From assembly GCF_003151135.1 (NCBI RefSeq), contig NZ_QEQK01000005.1, positions 1-64,000 on the forward strand: a stretch of 64,000 nt of DNA, in the 5' to 3' direction. Below the pieces are notes generated by a model. It saw nothing but the letters and a program-made list of their open reading frames with translations. It was not told the origin of the DNA and did no database searches. Shown here in pieces: positions 1-7,895 of the stretch (within the stretch, counting starts at the first letter, position 1; each line of letters begins with the position of its first letter). Source of the DNA: Abyssibacter profundi. Lineage in GTDB: Bacteria > Pseudomonadota > Gammaproteobacteria > Nevskiales > OUC007. The position numbers were made by a program, and so were the translations under genes.

Positions 1-2
1 TC

Positions 3-86
3 AGCCGGCGCTACATGAGTGCCGAAAGCCTGCAGGCCAATTGCAACGCCGATGACGGCGAGGCACTCTACCTACCGGCTGCATGA
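3..86 (+). CDS. 3' end of a gene cut by the window edge, unrecognised
   Basis: An open frame enters from the left edge and ends at a TGA at 84-86. It gives 27 residues ending in LYLPAA. The visible tail is too short to assign to a family. It lies just before the repeat block at 161-251, so it may be the end of whatever gene borders the accessory island. It could equally be a chance open frame. Confidence 0.25.
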   Translation, partial: SRRYMSAESLQANCNADDGEALYLPAA

Positions 87-160
87 AGCCATGCCTCAGA
101 CTGCCAACGGGCTCGGTGGCTTCTTACACCACGTCCGGGGACACGACCGGTATTTGTTGC

Positions 161-210
161 AGAGAGAGCAATAGGGGACAGACCAAGAGAGAGCAATAGG
201 GGACAGACCA
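161..210 (+). repeat. two tandem 25-bp direct repeats
   Basis: Positions 161-185 and 186-210 are identical 25-bp units, each starting AGAGAGAGCAATAGGGG and ending GACAGACCA. The second unit also forms the left arm of the palindromic element at 195-251. The first unit is therefore a duplicated half-element. Confidence 0.85.
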
Positions 211-251
211 CGTTTTCTGGAAGTGCTTTAAACCGTGGTCTGTCCCCTATT
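195..251. repeat. 57-bp palindromic element, copy 1
   Basis: The arms AATAGGGGACAGACCACG (195-212) and CGTGGTCTGTCCCCTATT (234-251) are perfect 18-bp inverted repeats around a 21-bp loop. A second copy at 1252-1308 differs by one loop base. The shape and sequence resemble the REP-like or MITE-like palindromes mobilised by REP-associated tyrosine transposases; I recall similar CAGACCACG-type repeats in such settings but did not check. The right arm supplies the premature TAG of the adjacent toxin gene. Confidence 0.85.
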
Positions 252-432
252 TCGCGTGGAAGTCCGAATCCAGCGTCACGATGGCAAAGCCGTTGTCCTT
301 GGCGTACTGCCAGATCGCCCGATCATCGGCGGTATCCAGATTGAGCAGCGCTACCTGACTGGAGCCGGGAAACAGGGGCTCCAGGGCAGGCAGCATCCGG
401 CGCGACAGATTCTGATCCAGCAGCACCTTCAA
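247..432 (-). pseudogene. truncated DUF5615 PIN-like toxin
   Basis: The 61 residues match the N-terminal half of the DUF5615 (Mut7-C/PIN-like) toxin family. An early acidic residue lies in MKVLLDQNLS, followed by the TADDRAIWQYAKDNGFAIVT segment and the second acidic pair in LDSDF. Full-length members run to about 110-120 residues. Here the frame stops two codons after DSDFHA, at a TAG formed by the palindromic element 195-251, so the C-terminal half is replaced by repeat sequence. The gene lies 14 bp downstream of the DUF433 antitoxin gene, the usual pairing. The product is probably inactive as a nuclease, though two acidic sites survive. Insertion of the repeat as the cause is inference. 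Confidence 0.75.
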
Positions 433-446
433 CGAGGACTTTTCCT

Positions 447-674
447 TTAGCTGCTGTGAATCGCCGTCAACTGATGCTCGCGCTTGGCCGCAAAGGCCAG
501 GCAGGCGCGGATGTCCTCCACGGCCAACTCCGGATAGTCGGCCAGGATGTCGGCCTCGCTCATCCCCTGGGATAGCCAGTCCAGCACGTCATACACGGCG
601 ATGCGCAGGCCCCGGACGCAGGGCTTGCCGCCGCGCTTGCCGGGCTCGAGCGTGATGCGAGATTGATAGTCCAT
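447..674 (-). CDS. DUF433 family antitoxin
   Basis: This 75-residue protein is a compact DUF433 domain. It has the typical GKPCVRGLRIAVYDVLDWLSQG turn-helix region followed by ILADYPELAVEDIRACLAFAA, the conserved DYPxLxxEDIxAxLxYA motif of the family. DUF433 proteins are VapB-like antitoxins that pair with DUF5615 PIN-like toxins, and that partner lies immediately downstream in truncated form. The start ATG overlaps the stop of the XRE gene by one base, so the three genes read as one operon. It presumably binds operator DNA and once neutralised the toxin; with a broken toxin it may be a remnant. Confidence 0.85.
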   Translation of the reverse strand: MDYQSRITLEPGKRGGKPCVRGLRIAVYDVLDWLSQGMSEADILADYPELAVEDIRACLAFAAKREHQLTAIHSS

Positions 675-1057
675 CAGGCTGCCTCCGCGCCGTTTTGGGC
701 CAGTAATGGGAAGCGATTCTTGAGGTTCGCCAGGTCCAGAATTTTTTTGGCCAGATGCTCTTCCGGCTCGGTCAGATGATCCAGCGCCTCGAAGCGACGT
801 AAGAATTCCCGATCCTGGATATTGATCGATGCCGGTTGGCCCTTGGCCTCGAAGGCTAGGTCGTCAAGCGTCACGTCGAACACCGCGGCCATCTTGATCA
901 GCACCTCGGTGGGCGGCAGATTGCCCCCGCGCTCGTAGGCGAACACTTGTTTTTGATGCACCCCCACGCGCTCGCCCAACTCGACTTTTGACCAGCGGCG
1001 GTCTTGGCGTATCTGCCGAATCCGGTCAACAACTGGCATGGCGCTGCTCTCGGTCAT
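674..1057 (-). CDS. XRE-family helix-turn-helix regulator
   Basis: This 127-residue protein has a Cro/C1-type HTH at about residues 10-65. The recognition part is WSKVELGERVGVHQKQVFAYERG, and the following PPTEVLIKMAAVFDVTLDDLAF is characteristic of XRE regulators. The C-terminal 60 residues are charged and helical, with an EFLRRFEALDHL segment, and probably mediate dimerisation. It heads a cassette with the DUF433 antitoxin and the truncated toxin, so it likely represses this operon. The cassette lies between two copies of the palindromic element. The start MTESSAMPV is the first ATG; a second at residue 7 is possible. Confidence 0.85.
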   Translation of the reverse strand: MTESSAMPVVDRIRQIRQDRRWSKVELGERVGVHQKQVFAYERGGNLPPTEVLIKMAAVFDVTLDDLAFEAKGQPASINIQDREFLRRFEALDHLTEPEEHLAKKILDLANLKNRFPLLAQNGAEAA

Positions 1058-1251
1058 CGAAAAGACAGTTTCGAACGCTCAACTCGCCATATTGCCTTCC
1101 TCCTGCTAGGCAGCGTAGCCCTCGACTATTAACGTGTCCAGCGTATCTCCTTAGGCTACACGCGACTCACTTTCTGCCCACCGGCAGGCCGCAGAGGGCA
1201 GCACATCGCCTGGATTGAAAGGTTGAAAGGTCGGGGGCAGCGTCGGCTAGC

Positions 1252-1308
1252 AATAGGGGACAGACCACGTTTTCTGGAAATGCTTTAAACCGTGGTCTGT
1301 CCCCTATT
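1252..1308. repeat. 57-bp palindromic element, copy 2
   Basis: The same 18-bp arms as at 195-251 occur at 1252-1269 and 1291-1308, in the same orientation. The 21-bp loop differs by a single base (TTTTCTGGAAATGC here, TTTTCTGGAAGTGC in copy 1). The two copies bracket the XRE-DUF433-DUF5615 cassette, with 1,000 bp between their inner edges. Confidence 0.85.
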
Positions 1309-1338
1309 TCGGTAATTTCGATCTCGGCGTAAAGTTGC

Positions 1339-1596
1339 TTATCTTTCTATCTTGACGCCGGCCAATGAATAGTGCCCTGCAAGCACAGAAAAAAATACCG
1401 ACCTAATAAAGTAAAGATAAAAAAGAAAGCTATACTCTTTTGGCGTCGAAACGGCTCCACTTCTCGTTACATACTGACCTTCAGATATGATGTTAAACGC
1501 ATGATTCGCAAAATAAAGTGCCACCAGCAGAAAGAATATTTTTAGCGGAACGGCGTAACGCATTGCAATCTTGAACGACAGGATCTTCGTTTTCAT
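1339..1596 (-). CDS. small hydrophobic protein, unrecognised
   Basis: An 85-residue open frame with two probable membrane segments, at about residues 18-35 (VPLKIFFLLVALYFA) and 58-76 (FLFYLYFIRSVFFSVLAGH). Its base composition is much richer in A and T than the surrounding high-GC sequence, so it was probably acquired by transfer. It belongs to no family I recognise. It lies in the accessory region next to palindromic element copy 2. No close Shine-Dalgarno sequence is evident, so expression is uncertain. Confidence 0.4.
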   Translation of the reverse strand: MKTKILSFKIAMRYAVPLKIFFLLVALYFANHAFNIISEGQYVTRSGAVSTPKEYSFLFYLYFIRSVFFSVLAGHYSLAGVKIER

Positions 1597-1985
1597 TTTA
1601 ATTGAGCTTCAAGCCTCATCCATGAAGGATTGGTATTCATAGTTCTTGGGGAGCTGGATCAGCGGGAGATTGACTGCCCTCGGCGGCCGAACTCAGAGAA
1701 TCACGGACGACCGTGTCAGCCAACTCCAGCGGTAAAGGGGGGGCGCCCTTTACGTGGAAGTTGGCTCGGCGTCCCCCCTTGGCGATTCCGGCCAGCCCTG
1801 TAAGCCGGAAGTCAACGGGCACAGGAGTTTGTTCTAAAAACCGCACTCTGTCCCCTGTTCCTGCGGATTACCTTGTTCCTCTCGTGACGGCTTTCCCGCT
1901 GCCTACAGCCGTTGGTACTGGGCTTGGAGATTGAGATTGCGCGGTGTGGCGCACATGAGCGCCATGAACGGGCGCTGACCCGGGT
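1597..1985. other. 389-bp region without a supportable gene; repeat remnant
   Basis: The region between the small hydrophobic ORF and cca has no convincing gene. It contains CGCACTCTGTCCCCTGTT at 1842-1859, a degenerate copy of the right arm of the palindromic elements at 195-251 and 1252-1308. Frames on both strands are open for about 70 codons but look like low-complexity Pro/Ala-rich chance frames. Confidence 0.5.
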
Positions 1986-3221
1986 TCAGCCTGCCGGATA
2001 GTCGGCACGCGCGGTTTCGATGGCCCGCTTGCGTCGACGGGACAGCTCTTGACCAAAGGCGGGCCCCTGGTGCCCGGCTTCGGCGATCTCCCGTGTGCTG
2101 ACGCTGCTGGCGGCATCGAACATGGCGGCCAGGTAGGCCGCCTGCGGGTAGTCCCTGTCCTCGAAGCCGGTGCGGCCGCGTGCATCGGCTTCGCAGGCCT
2201 GCATGAACTGTTCGACCCGCTCCGGTCGGCGGAATGCATCAAGACGCTCTAATAGACGCAGAACGGTTTCGGGGCGTAGTTCGAGCGCGCGGTGGGCGTT
2301 GAGGTGTTCGCGTGTGACCAGGATAGCCAGGTCGCGGCAGCTGTTGGGAACCTTGAGGCGCTCGCAAAGTGCCCGCGTCAACGGGACGCCGGCGGCTTCG
2401 TGGCCGCGGTGGCTGGGCAGGATATCGGCCGGTGTGATGCCCTTGCCTAGATCGTGGCAAAGGGCTGCGAAGCGGACTTCCAACGGGTGGTCCAGCCGGG
2501 CGGACTGCGCCAGCACCATCATCAAATGGACGCCGCAGTCGATCTCCGGGTGGTGCTTCGGCGGTTGCGGCACACCGAACAGGGCGTCGACTTCTGGAAA
2601 CAGCACGGCCAGGGCGCCGCAGTCCCGCAGCGTTTCGAAATAGCGCTGTGGTGCCGGTGACATCAGGGCGCGTCGAGTTTCTTGCCACAGCCGTTCGGCG
2701 GCCAGGGTGTCCAGTTCGCCGCTGGCGCTGAGCTGGCGCATGACCTCTCGCGTCTCGTCGGCCACTTGGAAGTCCCAGGGGGCGAGCTCCGCCATGAAGC
2801 GGGCGGCGCGCAGCACGCGTAGCGGGTCTTCTACAAACGCGGGCGACACATGCCGCAGGATGCGGGCCTGAAGATCGGCTTCGCCGCCATAGGGGTCGAC
2901 ACGCTGACCGTTCTGCGCCTGGGCAATGGCATTGACGGTGAAGTCGCGGCGGCGCAGGTCCTCTTCCAGTGTCACGTCGGGTGCGGCGTGAAATTCAAAG
3001 CCGTGGTACCCCCGACCGGACTTGCGCTCGGTGCGCGCCAGTGCGTACTCCTCCTGTGTCTCAGGATGGAGAAAGACGGGGAAATCCTTGCCAACGGGAC
3101 GATAGCCCTGGGCCAACAGCGCCTCAGGTGTGCTGCCCACGACCACCCAGTCGCGCTCGTGCACCGGGCGGCCGAGCAGCGCGTCACGGACCGCGCCGCC
3201 GACCAGCCAGGTCTCAGTCAC
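1986..3221 (-). CDS. cca: CCA-adding tRNA nucleotidyltransferase (multifunctional CCA protein)
   Basis: This 411-residue protein adds or repairs the 3' CCA end of tRNAs in the cytoplasm. The N terminus has the nucleotidyltransferase signature [10 protein letters not shown] and the acidic ERDWVVVGS motif, then the [15 protein letters not shown] block and the flexible head/neck region ([15 protein letters not shown]). A C-terminal HD domain is present (LCHDLGKG at about residues 255-262), as in the E. coli enzyme of nearly the same length, where it carries phosphatase and phosphodiesterase activity. The start is GTG at 3221-3219, overlapping the slt stop in a GTGA junction, so it is probably translationally coupled to slt. 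Confidence 0.96.
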   Translation of the reverse strand: MTETWLVGGAVRDALLGRPVHERDWVVVGSTPEALLAQGYRPVGKDFPVFLHPETQEEYALARTERKSGRGYHGFEFHAAPDVTLEEDLRRRDFTVNAIAQAQNGQRVDPYGGEADLQARILRHVSPAFVEDPLRVLRAARFMAELAPWDFQVADETREVMRQLSASGELDTLAAERLWQETRRALMSPAPQRYFETLRDCGALAVLFPEVDALFGVPQPPKHHPEIDCGVHLMMVLAQSARLDHPLEVRFAALCHDLGKGITPADILPSHRGHEAAGVPLTRALCERLKVPNSCRDLAILVTREHLNAHRALELRPETVLRLLERLDAFRRPERVEQFMQACEADARGRTGFEDRDYPQAAYLAAMFDAASSVSTREIAEAGHQGPAFGQELSRRRKRAIETARADYPAG

Positions 3222-5182
3222 TCAGCAACCTCGGTCTCGGCTTCGATATCGCCCAGGCGCAGGCTCACACGCATCGGATGGCCGGTGCGCTGCCAATGGA
3301 ACCCCGTGGCGTGCTTCAAGACTTTTTGGACATAGTCGCGCGTGGCATTGAACGGGATGTTCTCCGCCCAGATGGCAGTTTCGATGGGGTAGTCCGGCTT
3401 CCAGCGGTCGACCCGGTGCGGGCCGGCGTTATACGCCGCCGCAGCCAGCGCCAGGCTGCCGTCGTAGCGTTCCAGTAACTGCGCCAGATAGCGGGTGCCC
3501 AGTCGCAGATTGATATCCGGCGTGTAGAGATCATCGACCCCGCCGTAGCGCAGGCCGTCCTTGCGGGCGACTTCGCGGGCAGTGGCGGGCATGAGCTGCA
3601 TCAATCCGCGAGCGCCGGCATAGGAGCGGGCATCGCGCGCGAACAAACTCTCCGAGCGGGTGATGGCCCAGATGTCCTCTGGGGTGATGCCGAATTCGCT
3701 GGCCAGGCGAATGACCTCGTTGCTGTAGGGCAGGGGGTAACGAACATCCAGGTCGGCCCAGTACTTCGACTGGGCCAGGGTGATGATGGCCTGTTCATGC
3801 CAGCCCCAGCCGTGGGCGACGAGGGCGGCCTGCATCAAATCCTTGCGCTGCAGGTCTTTGGTGACCGCCTTCCATTCCTGCCGTGCTTCACGTGGGCGGT
3901 CGATGAGCCACCACTCGCGTGCGCGCACGGTGCCGGCCAGGCGGCGGAATCGGGCCTGCGCATCGGCGTCTACCGGCGCGCGGACATGGTTCATGGCGTA
4001 GGGCAGATCGAGTTCATCGGCCGCCAGATAGCCGTAGTAGCTGCGGTCTTGCGCCACTTGACGGAACCGATTGCGCGCCTGGGCTGCGCGGCCGGTGGCG
4101 GCTTCGGCGCGGGCCAGCCAGTACTGCCAGGTTTCGGATTCGCGCTGGTCCTCGGGCATGTCGAGAATCCAGCGGCGTGCCTGGTCCCAGTCTTGATAAT
4201 AAAGTGCCGAGCGGACGCGCCATTCGCGTGAGGACGGCCCCAGCGTGGACGTGGGCACGGAGCGGAACATCGGGATCGCGCGGGCATCGCGGTCGTAGGC
4301 CAGCCCCAGTGCGATGTCCCGTCGGGCACGGACAATGAGTGACTTGCGGTCTTCGAAGACCTGCGAGAAGGCGACAATCTCGTCCCAGGCGCGGGCCGAG
4401 TCGAAGCGGGACAGGCGGTTAAAGGCCTCGGCCACAATGGGTTCGTCAGCCTTCGGCAACCGGCCGCTGCGGATGACCTTGCCCAGGTATCGGGCAGAAC
4501 CCTGACGCATTTCCAGCCAGCTGTTGGCAAAGGCCCGGGTGCTGTCCTTGGCCGGAAGTTGTTTGACCAGGTAGCGCACCAGCCCCGGCTGGCCGGCATC
4601 AATGGCCAGCATGATGCGCTTGCGCAGCATCTCGACGGTCAGCTCGCCCTCGTCTTCCAACCAGTCGAAAACCGGGTCGCAGGCGTCTGGCTGACTCTTA
4701 CCCACCACGTATTGCGCCCGGGCATCGGCCAGCACGGCCGGCTTGGGCTCTAGGCGGATGCGGGCGTGCAGGTAGTGACAGTTGAGCGTGCCGCGCCGGG
4801 TGGGCTGGTAGTGCTGATGCAGGCGACCCCATTCTCCGCGCTTGGGCAGACTCATCAGCCAGTCGGCACGGAAATCATCGGCCAGCGGCAGATCACCATG
4901 GCGATCCAGCCAGTCGATAATGGCCAGATCGGTCGCATCGCCCGGACTTTTCCAGATCTGCCGGCGCAGCAGTTTTGACTCGAGATACGGGTAGAGCGGG
5001 TGCTCCTTGAGCCCGGTGGGCAGCGTTGTTCGCTCGCCTGACTCAATGGCCTCCAATGCTTGCGCAAAGGCTTGTCTGTCGGCATCGCTCACCGCCTGGG
5101 CGGTGAGGGGCAGCGCCATCGCGGTGGCCACGGCCACCCCAATCAGTCGCCGTATAAGCCGGTATTTCCGCGGACACGTCAT
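3218..5182 (-). CDS. slt: soluble lytic murein transglycosylase
   Basis: A 654-residue periplasmic enzyme that cleaves peptidoglycan glycan strands to 1,6-anhydromuropeptides. The chosen ATG at 5182 gives the signal peptide [20 protein letters not shown]. An upstream in-frame ATG at 5245 would add 21 residues that look unlike a leader. The long alpha-helical U-shaped and linker domains follow. The C-terminal SLT domain has [20 protein letters not shown], with the catalytic Glu in SES, then [10 protein letters not shown] and [10 protein letters not shown]. Length fits the Slt70 family. It is the first gene of a two-gene operon with cca and is divergent from the permease gene at 5248. Confidence 0.93.
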   Translation of the reverse strand: MTCPRKYRLIRRLIGVAVATAMALPLTAQAVSDADRQAFAQALEAIESGERTTLPTGLKEHPLYPYLESKLLRRQIWKSPGDATDLAIIDWLDRHGDLPLADDFRADWLMSLPKRGEWGRLHQHYQPTRRGTLNCHYLHARIRLEPKPAVLADARAQYVVGKSQPDACDPVFDWLEDEGELTVEMLRKRIMLAIDAGQPGLVRYLVKQLPAKDSTRAFANSWLEMRQGSARYLGKVIRSGRLPKADEPIVAEAFNRLSRFDSARAWDEIVAFSQVFEDRKSLIVRARRDIALGLAYDRDARAIPMFRSVPTSTLGPSSREWRVRSALYYQDWDQARRWILDMPEDQRESETWQYWLARAEAATGRAAQARNRFRQVAQDRSYYGYLAADELDLPYAMNHVRAPVDADAQARFRRLAGTVRAREWWLIDRPREARQEWKAVTKDLQRKDLMQAALVAHGWGWHEQAIITLAQSKYWADLDVRYPLPYSNEVIRLASEFGITPEDIWAITRSESLFARDARSYAGARGLMQLMPATAREVARKDGLRYGGVDDLYTPDINLRLGTRYLAQLLERYDGSLALAAAAYNAGPHRVDRWKPDYPIETAIWAENIPFNATRDYVQKVLKHATGFHWQRTGHPMRVSLRLGDIEAETEVAE

Positions 5183-5247
5183 AGACCATCGCTTGCCGCT
5201 GACCGGGGTGAACCGGATACTCGCGGCGGGTAAAGAGGGCGTCAATA

Positions 5248-6045
5248 TTGCTCAGCATTCTACTGATCTATTTATTCATGGGTACCGTTGCAGGGGTGCT
5301 CGCGGGGCTGCTGGGTATCGGCGGCGGTGCTGTCCTCGTGCCCGGCCTGTTGGCCGTCTTTGCGTTGCAGGGCCTGGATGCACCGGCCATGGTGCACCAG
5401 GCCATCGCGACCTCGCTGGCCTGCGTGGTGTTCACCGCATTGTCGTCCATTCGCGCGCACCATCATCGTGGTTCGGTGGATTGGCCGTTGTTCCGGCGAT
5501 TGGCCCCAGGCTTGTTAGTGGGGTCGCTGGCGGGTGCGTTCATTGCCGACCTGTTCGACGGATTGATGCTGCAGCGCATATTCGGTGTGGCGGCCTTGCT
5601 CATCGGTTTTCGCATGGTTGTCCAGCAGCGCCGCGCCGAGGGACGCTTCGCATTGCCGGGCGCCGTGGGTTTGAGCACAGCCGGCGGGTTGATCGGCAGT
5701 CTGTCGGCGCTCATCGGGATTGGCGGTGGGTCGCTGACGGTGCCGCTTCTATCCGCCTGTCGTGTGCAGATGGTGCGTGCGGTGGGCACGTCGGCAGCCT
5801 GCGGCTTGCCGATCGCCGTCGCGGGCGTGGCCGGTTATCTGGTGACCGGCTGGGCCGAACCGGGGCGACTGCCGCACAGCCTTGGTTATGTGCTGTGGCC
5901 TGCGGTGCTGGGCATTACCGCCGCCAGCATGCTGGCAGCGCCCTGGGGTGCACGGTTGGCGCACTGGTTGCCGGCGGCCATGCTCAAGCGTGGATTTGGC
6001 GTGTTGCTCTGTGTCATCGGCCTGCGCTTGGCGTTGGCGGGGTGA
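5248..6045 (+). CDS. TauE/SafE family sulfite/anion exporter
   Basis: This 265-residue polytopic inner-membrane protein has the two-fold repeat of the TauE/SafE (DUF81) family. Glycine-rich GVLAGLLGIGGGAVLVPGL lies near residues 14-32 and the matching GLIGSLSALIGIGGGSLTVP in the second half; about eight membrane segments are seen. Family members move sulfite, sulfoacetate or related organosulfur anions, but the substrate cannot be read here. The start is TTG at 5248-5250 with the Shine-Dalgarno AAAGAGGG at 5232-5239; no ATG lies nearby. It is divergent from slt, with 65 bp between the starts, and no sulfur-metabolism genes are adjacent. Confidence 0.85.
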   Translation: MLSILLIYLFMGTVAGVLAGLLGIGGGAVLVPGLLAVFALQGLDAPAMVHQAIATSLACVVFTALSSIRAHHHRGSVDWPLFRRLAPGLLVGSLAGAFIADLFDGLMLQRIFGVAALLIGFRMVVQQRRAEGRFALPGAVGLSTAGGLIGSLSALIGIGGGSLTVPLLSACRVQMVRAVGTSAACGLPIAVAGVAGYLVTGWAEPGRLPHSLGYVLWPAVLGITAASMLAAPWGARLAHWLPAAMLKRGFGVLLCVIGLRLALAG

Positions 6046-6176
6046 TGCGAACGGGGGCACCCAGTGGCGTTAGTGCGGAACCTCTCGAAGATTCAATGTG
6101 TTGTGAACGCTCCGCCGTCCATCGACGGGCTCTGTAGACCTCGCTATAGTCCCCTCAAGTTCATGGAGAACCGCTG

Positions 6177-7466
6177 ATGGCGCGCGTTGAGGCGAGAACA
6201 ACCCGGTCCTGCCTGATGGTGGTGGGTGGACTGACTGCCAGCCTGCTGATGGGGTGTCAGACCACGGATGGCTGGGAACGTGATGCCTCCGAGTGGAGCG
6301 CGGTTGAGTCCGGCTACCCCACCTATGTCACCTCGCGTGATGTGGCCGATCGCTGGCAGCCATCCAATGCGGTGCCCCCACCCCCGGTCTACAACCCCCA
6401 GGGTACGGTGGAGGCCTATGAACGTCGCGCATTCCCGAACGAATCGGCAACCTCGGCGCCGGCATTTGAGCCGCAGACCTATGCTCGGCAGCAAGAGGCG
6501 CTGACAGCCCAGCGTCTGGCGGAGCAGCAGGCGATTCGTGCGCGCCAGGCGCGTCGCGATAGCTTCTTCGATCGACACCTGGCGGATGTGCCGCGTCAGG
6601 TCAGCCAGCCGAGCGCGCGGCCTGTCGGTTATCGCCGCGAAGACATTGTGCGCGAGCCGCGCATGGTCGCGAGTCAGACCGCCTCGACGCCGATTCTGCC
6701 GGCAGCAGATGCCGACCAGCGCTACTCCGTGACCGGAATTCCGCCGATGCCCACCGCCCGGGCGGGTGAGTGCTATGCGCTGGTGCGCAAGCCTGCGCGC
6801 TACCGCACGGTGAGTCGTCAGGTGGAGACTGCACCCGGCCACGAGCGGTTGGTGACGCAGCCGGCCCGAACCGTGACCGAGACGCAGCAGGTCGTGGTTC
6901 GTGAAGCTTACGAAGAGATGCGCACGGTACCGGCCCAGTTCCGCGACGTGACCGAACGCGTGCTGGTGCGTCCGGCGCGCATGGTTTGGAAGCGCGGACG
7001 TGGCCCGATCGAGCGGATTGATCACGCAACGGGCGAAATCATGTGTCTGGTGGAAGAGCCTGCCGAATACAGGACCGTGACCCGCCGGGTCATGGTGCAG
7101 CCGGCGCAGGTCCAGCGCGTGACGGTCCCAGCCGAGGTTCGCAATGTGCCGGTACAGCGGGTTGTGCAGCCTGCGCAGGCGCAGCGGGTGGCCGTGCCGC
7201 CCCAGTACGGCACGGTACAGACCGAGGAGTTGGTCGAACCGGCGCGGCTTGAATGGCGGCCCGTGCTCTGCGAAACCAACATGACCCCCGGCATGATCCA
7301 GCGCCTGCAGCAAGCGTTGCAGGCCCGTGGATTCAATCCAGGGCCCATCGATGGCGTGATTGGTCAGCGCACCATGGAGGCGGTGAATGCGTTTCAGCGC
7401 GCCAATGGTTTGCCGGTTGATCGCTACCTGAACATGGAGACCGTGCGCGCGCTCGGCATTGCCTGA
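6177..7466 (+). CDS. peptidoglycan-binding lipoprotein with YRTV repeats
   Basis: This 429-residue protein carries a lipoprotein signal (lipobox LLMG-C27). The N-terminal 180 residues are Arg/Gln/Pro-rich and low in structure. A central region holds two imperfect repeats, each opening with a Cys-containing segment and PAxYRTVxRxVxxxPA, with many PAQ and PAR turns. The C-terminal 55 residues form a PG_binding_1 domain (RLQQALQARGFNPGPIDGVIGQRTMEAVNAFQ). It probably tethers the cell envelope to peptidoglycan. The start has GGAG at 6164-6167, and a TATAGT -10-like element lies at 6143-6148. Similar PG-binding lipoproteins with such repeats occur in other proteobacteria; the repeat function is unknown. 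Confidence 0.75.
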   Translation: MARVEARTTRSCLMVVGGLTASLLMGCQTTDGWERDASEWSAVESGYPTYVTSRDVADRWQPSNAVPPPPVYNPQGTVEAYERRAFPNESATSAPAFEPQTYARQQEALTAQRLAEQQAIRARQARRDSFFDRHLADVPRQVSQPSARPVGYRREDIVREPRMVASQTASTPILPAADADQRYSVTGIPPMPTARAGECYALVRKPARYRTVSRQVETAPGHERLVTQPARTVTETQQVVVREAYEEMRTVPAQFRDVTERVLVRPARMVWKRGRGPIERIDHATGEIMCLVEEPAEYRTVTRRVMVQPAQVQRVTVPAEVRNVPVQRVVQPAQAQRVAVPPQYGTVQTEELVEPARLEWRPVLCETNMTPGMIQRLQQALQARGFNPGPIDGVIGQRTMEAVNAFQRANGLPVDRYLNMETVRALGIA

Positions 7467-7487
7467 GGCGGCAACGGGCAAGCCCCG

Positions 7488-7895
7488 TCAGTCGGTGTTG
7501 AGGTAGGCGTCGCGAATCGCCTCGATGCGCGAGCGATTAGCGCCGAGGTCGGAATAGCCCAGCCGCGAGCAGGAGCGTAGGTGGATCACGCCTTCCCCTG
7601 GAACCGGCAGGAATTCAACATCGTCGACAAAGCCGAGGAGACGCGTCGAGAACTCCGCGTGCAGATAGCCCGGTTGTTCGGTGATGAGTTCGGCGCCAGG
7701 CCACTCCAGTAGCAGATCGGTAATGCGGCGCATGCTGGCCTGCACTGATTCCCGGATCGGCAGTGGCGCAATGGTGTGGCGGCGGCTGGTTGATTGGGAC
7801 GACACGCACTTCGGCGCACGCGGGCAGGCCGCCAATCGTCCGTCTTGCACGCCGAGATGGTCAGGGCGTGGGGCGGCGAGTCGCAGCAGGGGCAT
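7488..7895 (-). CDS. DUF1499 family protein
   Basis: This 135-residue protein matches the DUF1499 family: a CVSSQS segment near residue 30, a central WPGAELITEQPGYLHAEFSTRLLGFVDDVEFL strand region and a terminal RSCSRLGYSDLGANRSRIEAIR motif, which is highly typical. The biochemical role of the family is unknown. I chose the ATG at 7895, because the upstream extension lies inside the preceding gene and has no DUF1499 similarity. This start overlaps the preceding stop by one base (TAATG), so it is translated from the same message as the gene at 7895-8872. It has no signal peptide. Confidence 0.85.
   Translation of the reverse strand: MPLLRLAAPRPDHLGVQDGRLAACPRAPKCVSSQSTSRRHTIAPLPIRESVQASMRRITDLLLEWPGAELITEQPGYLHAEFSTRLLGFVDDVEFLPVPGEGVIHLRSCSRLGYSDLGANRSRIEAIRDAYLNTD

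Noticed and set aside
1637-1846. 69-codon open frame on the minus strand beside the repeat remnant
   Set aside because: Its start codon is next to repeat-derived sequence, it has low-complexity Pro/Ala content, no recognised domain and no Shine-Dalgarno.
6144-7481. 445-codon open frame opposite the peptidoglycan-binding lipoprotein gene
   Set aside because: His/Arg/Gly-rich antisense frame typical of high-GC shadow ORFs; the plus strand has a clear lipobox and PG-binding domain.
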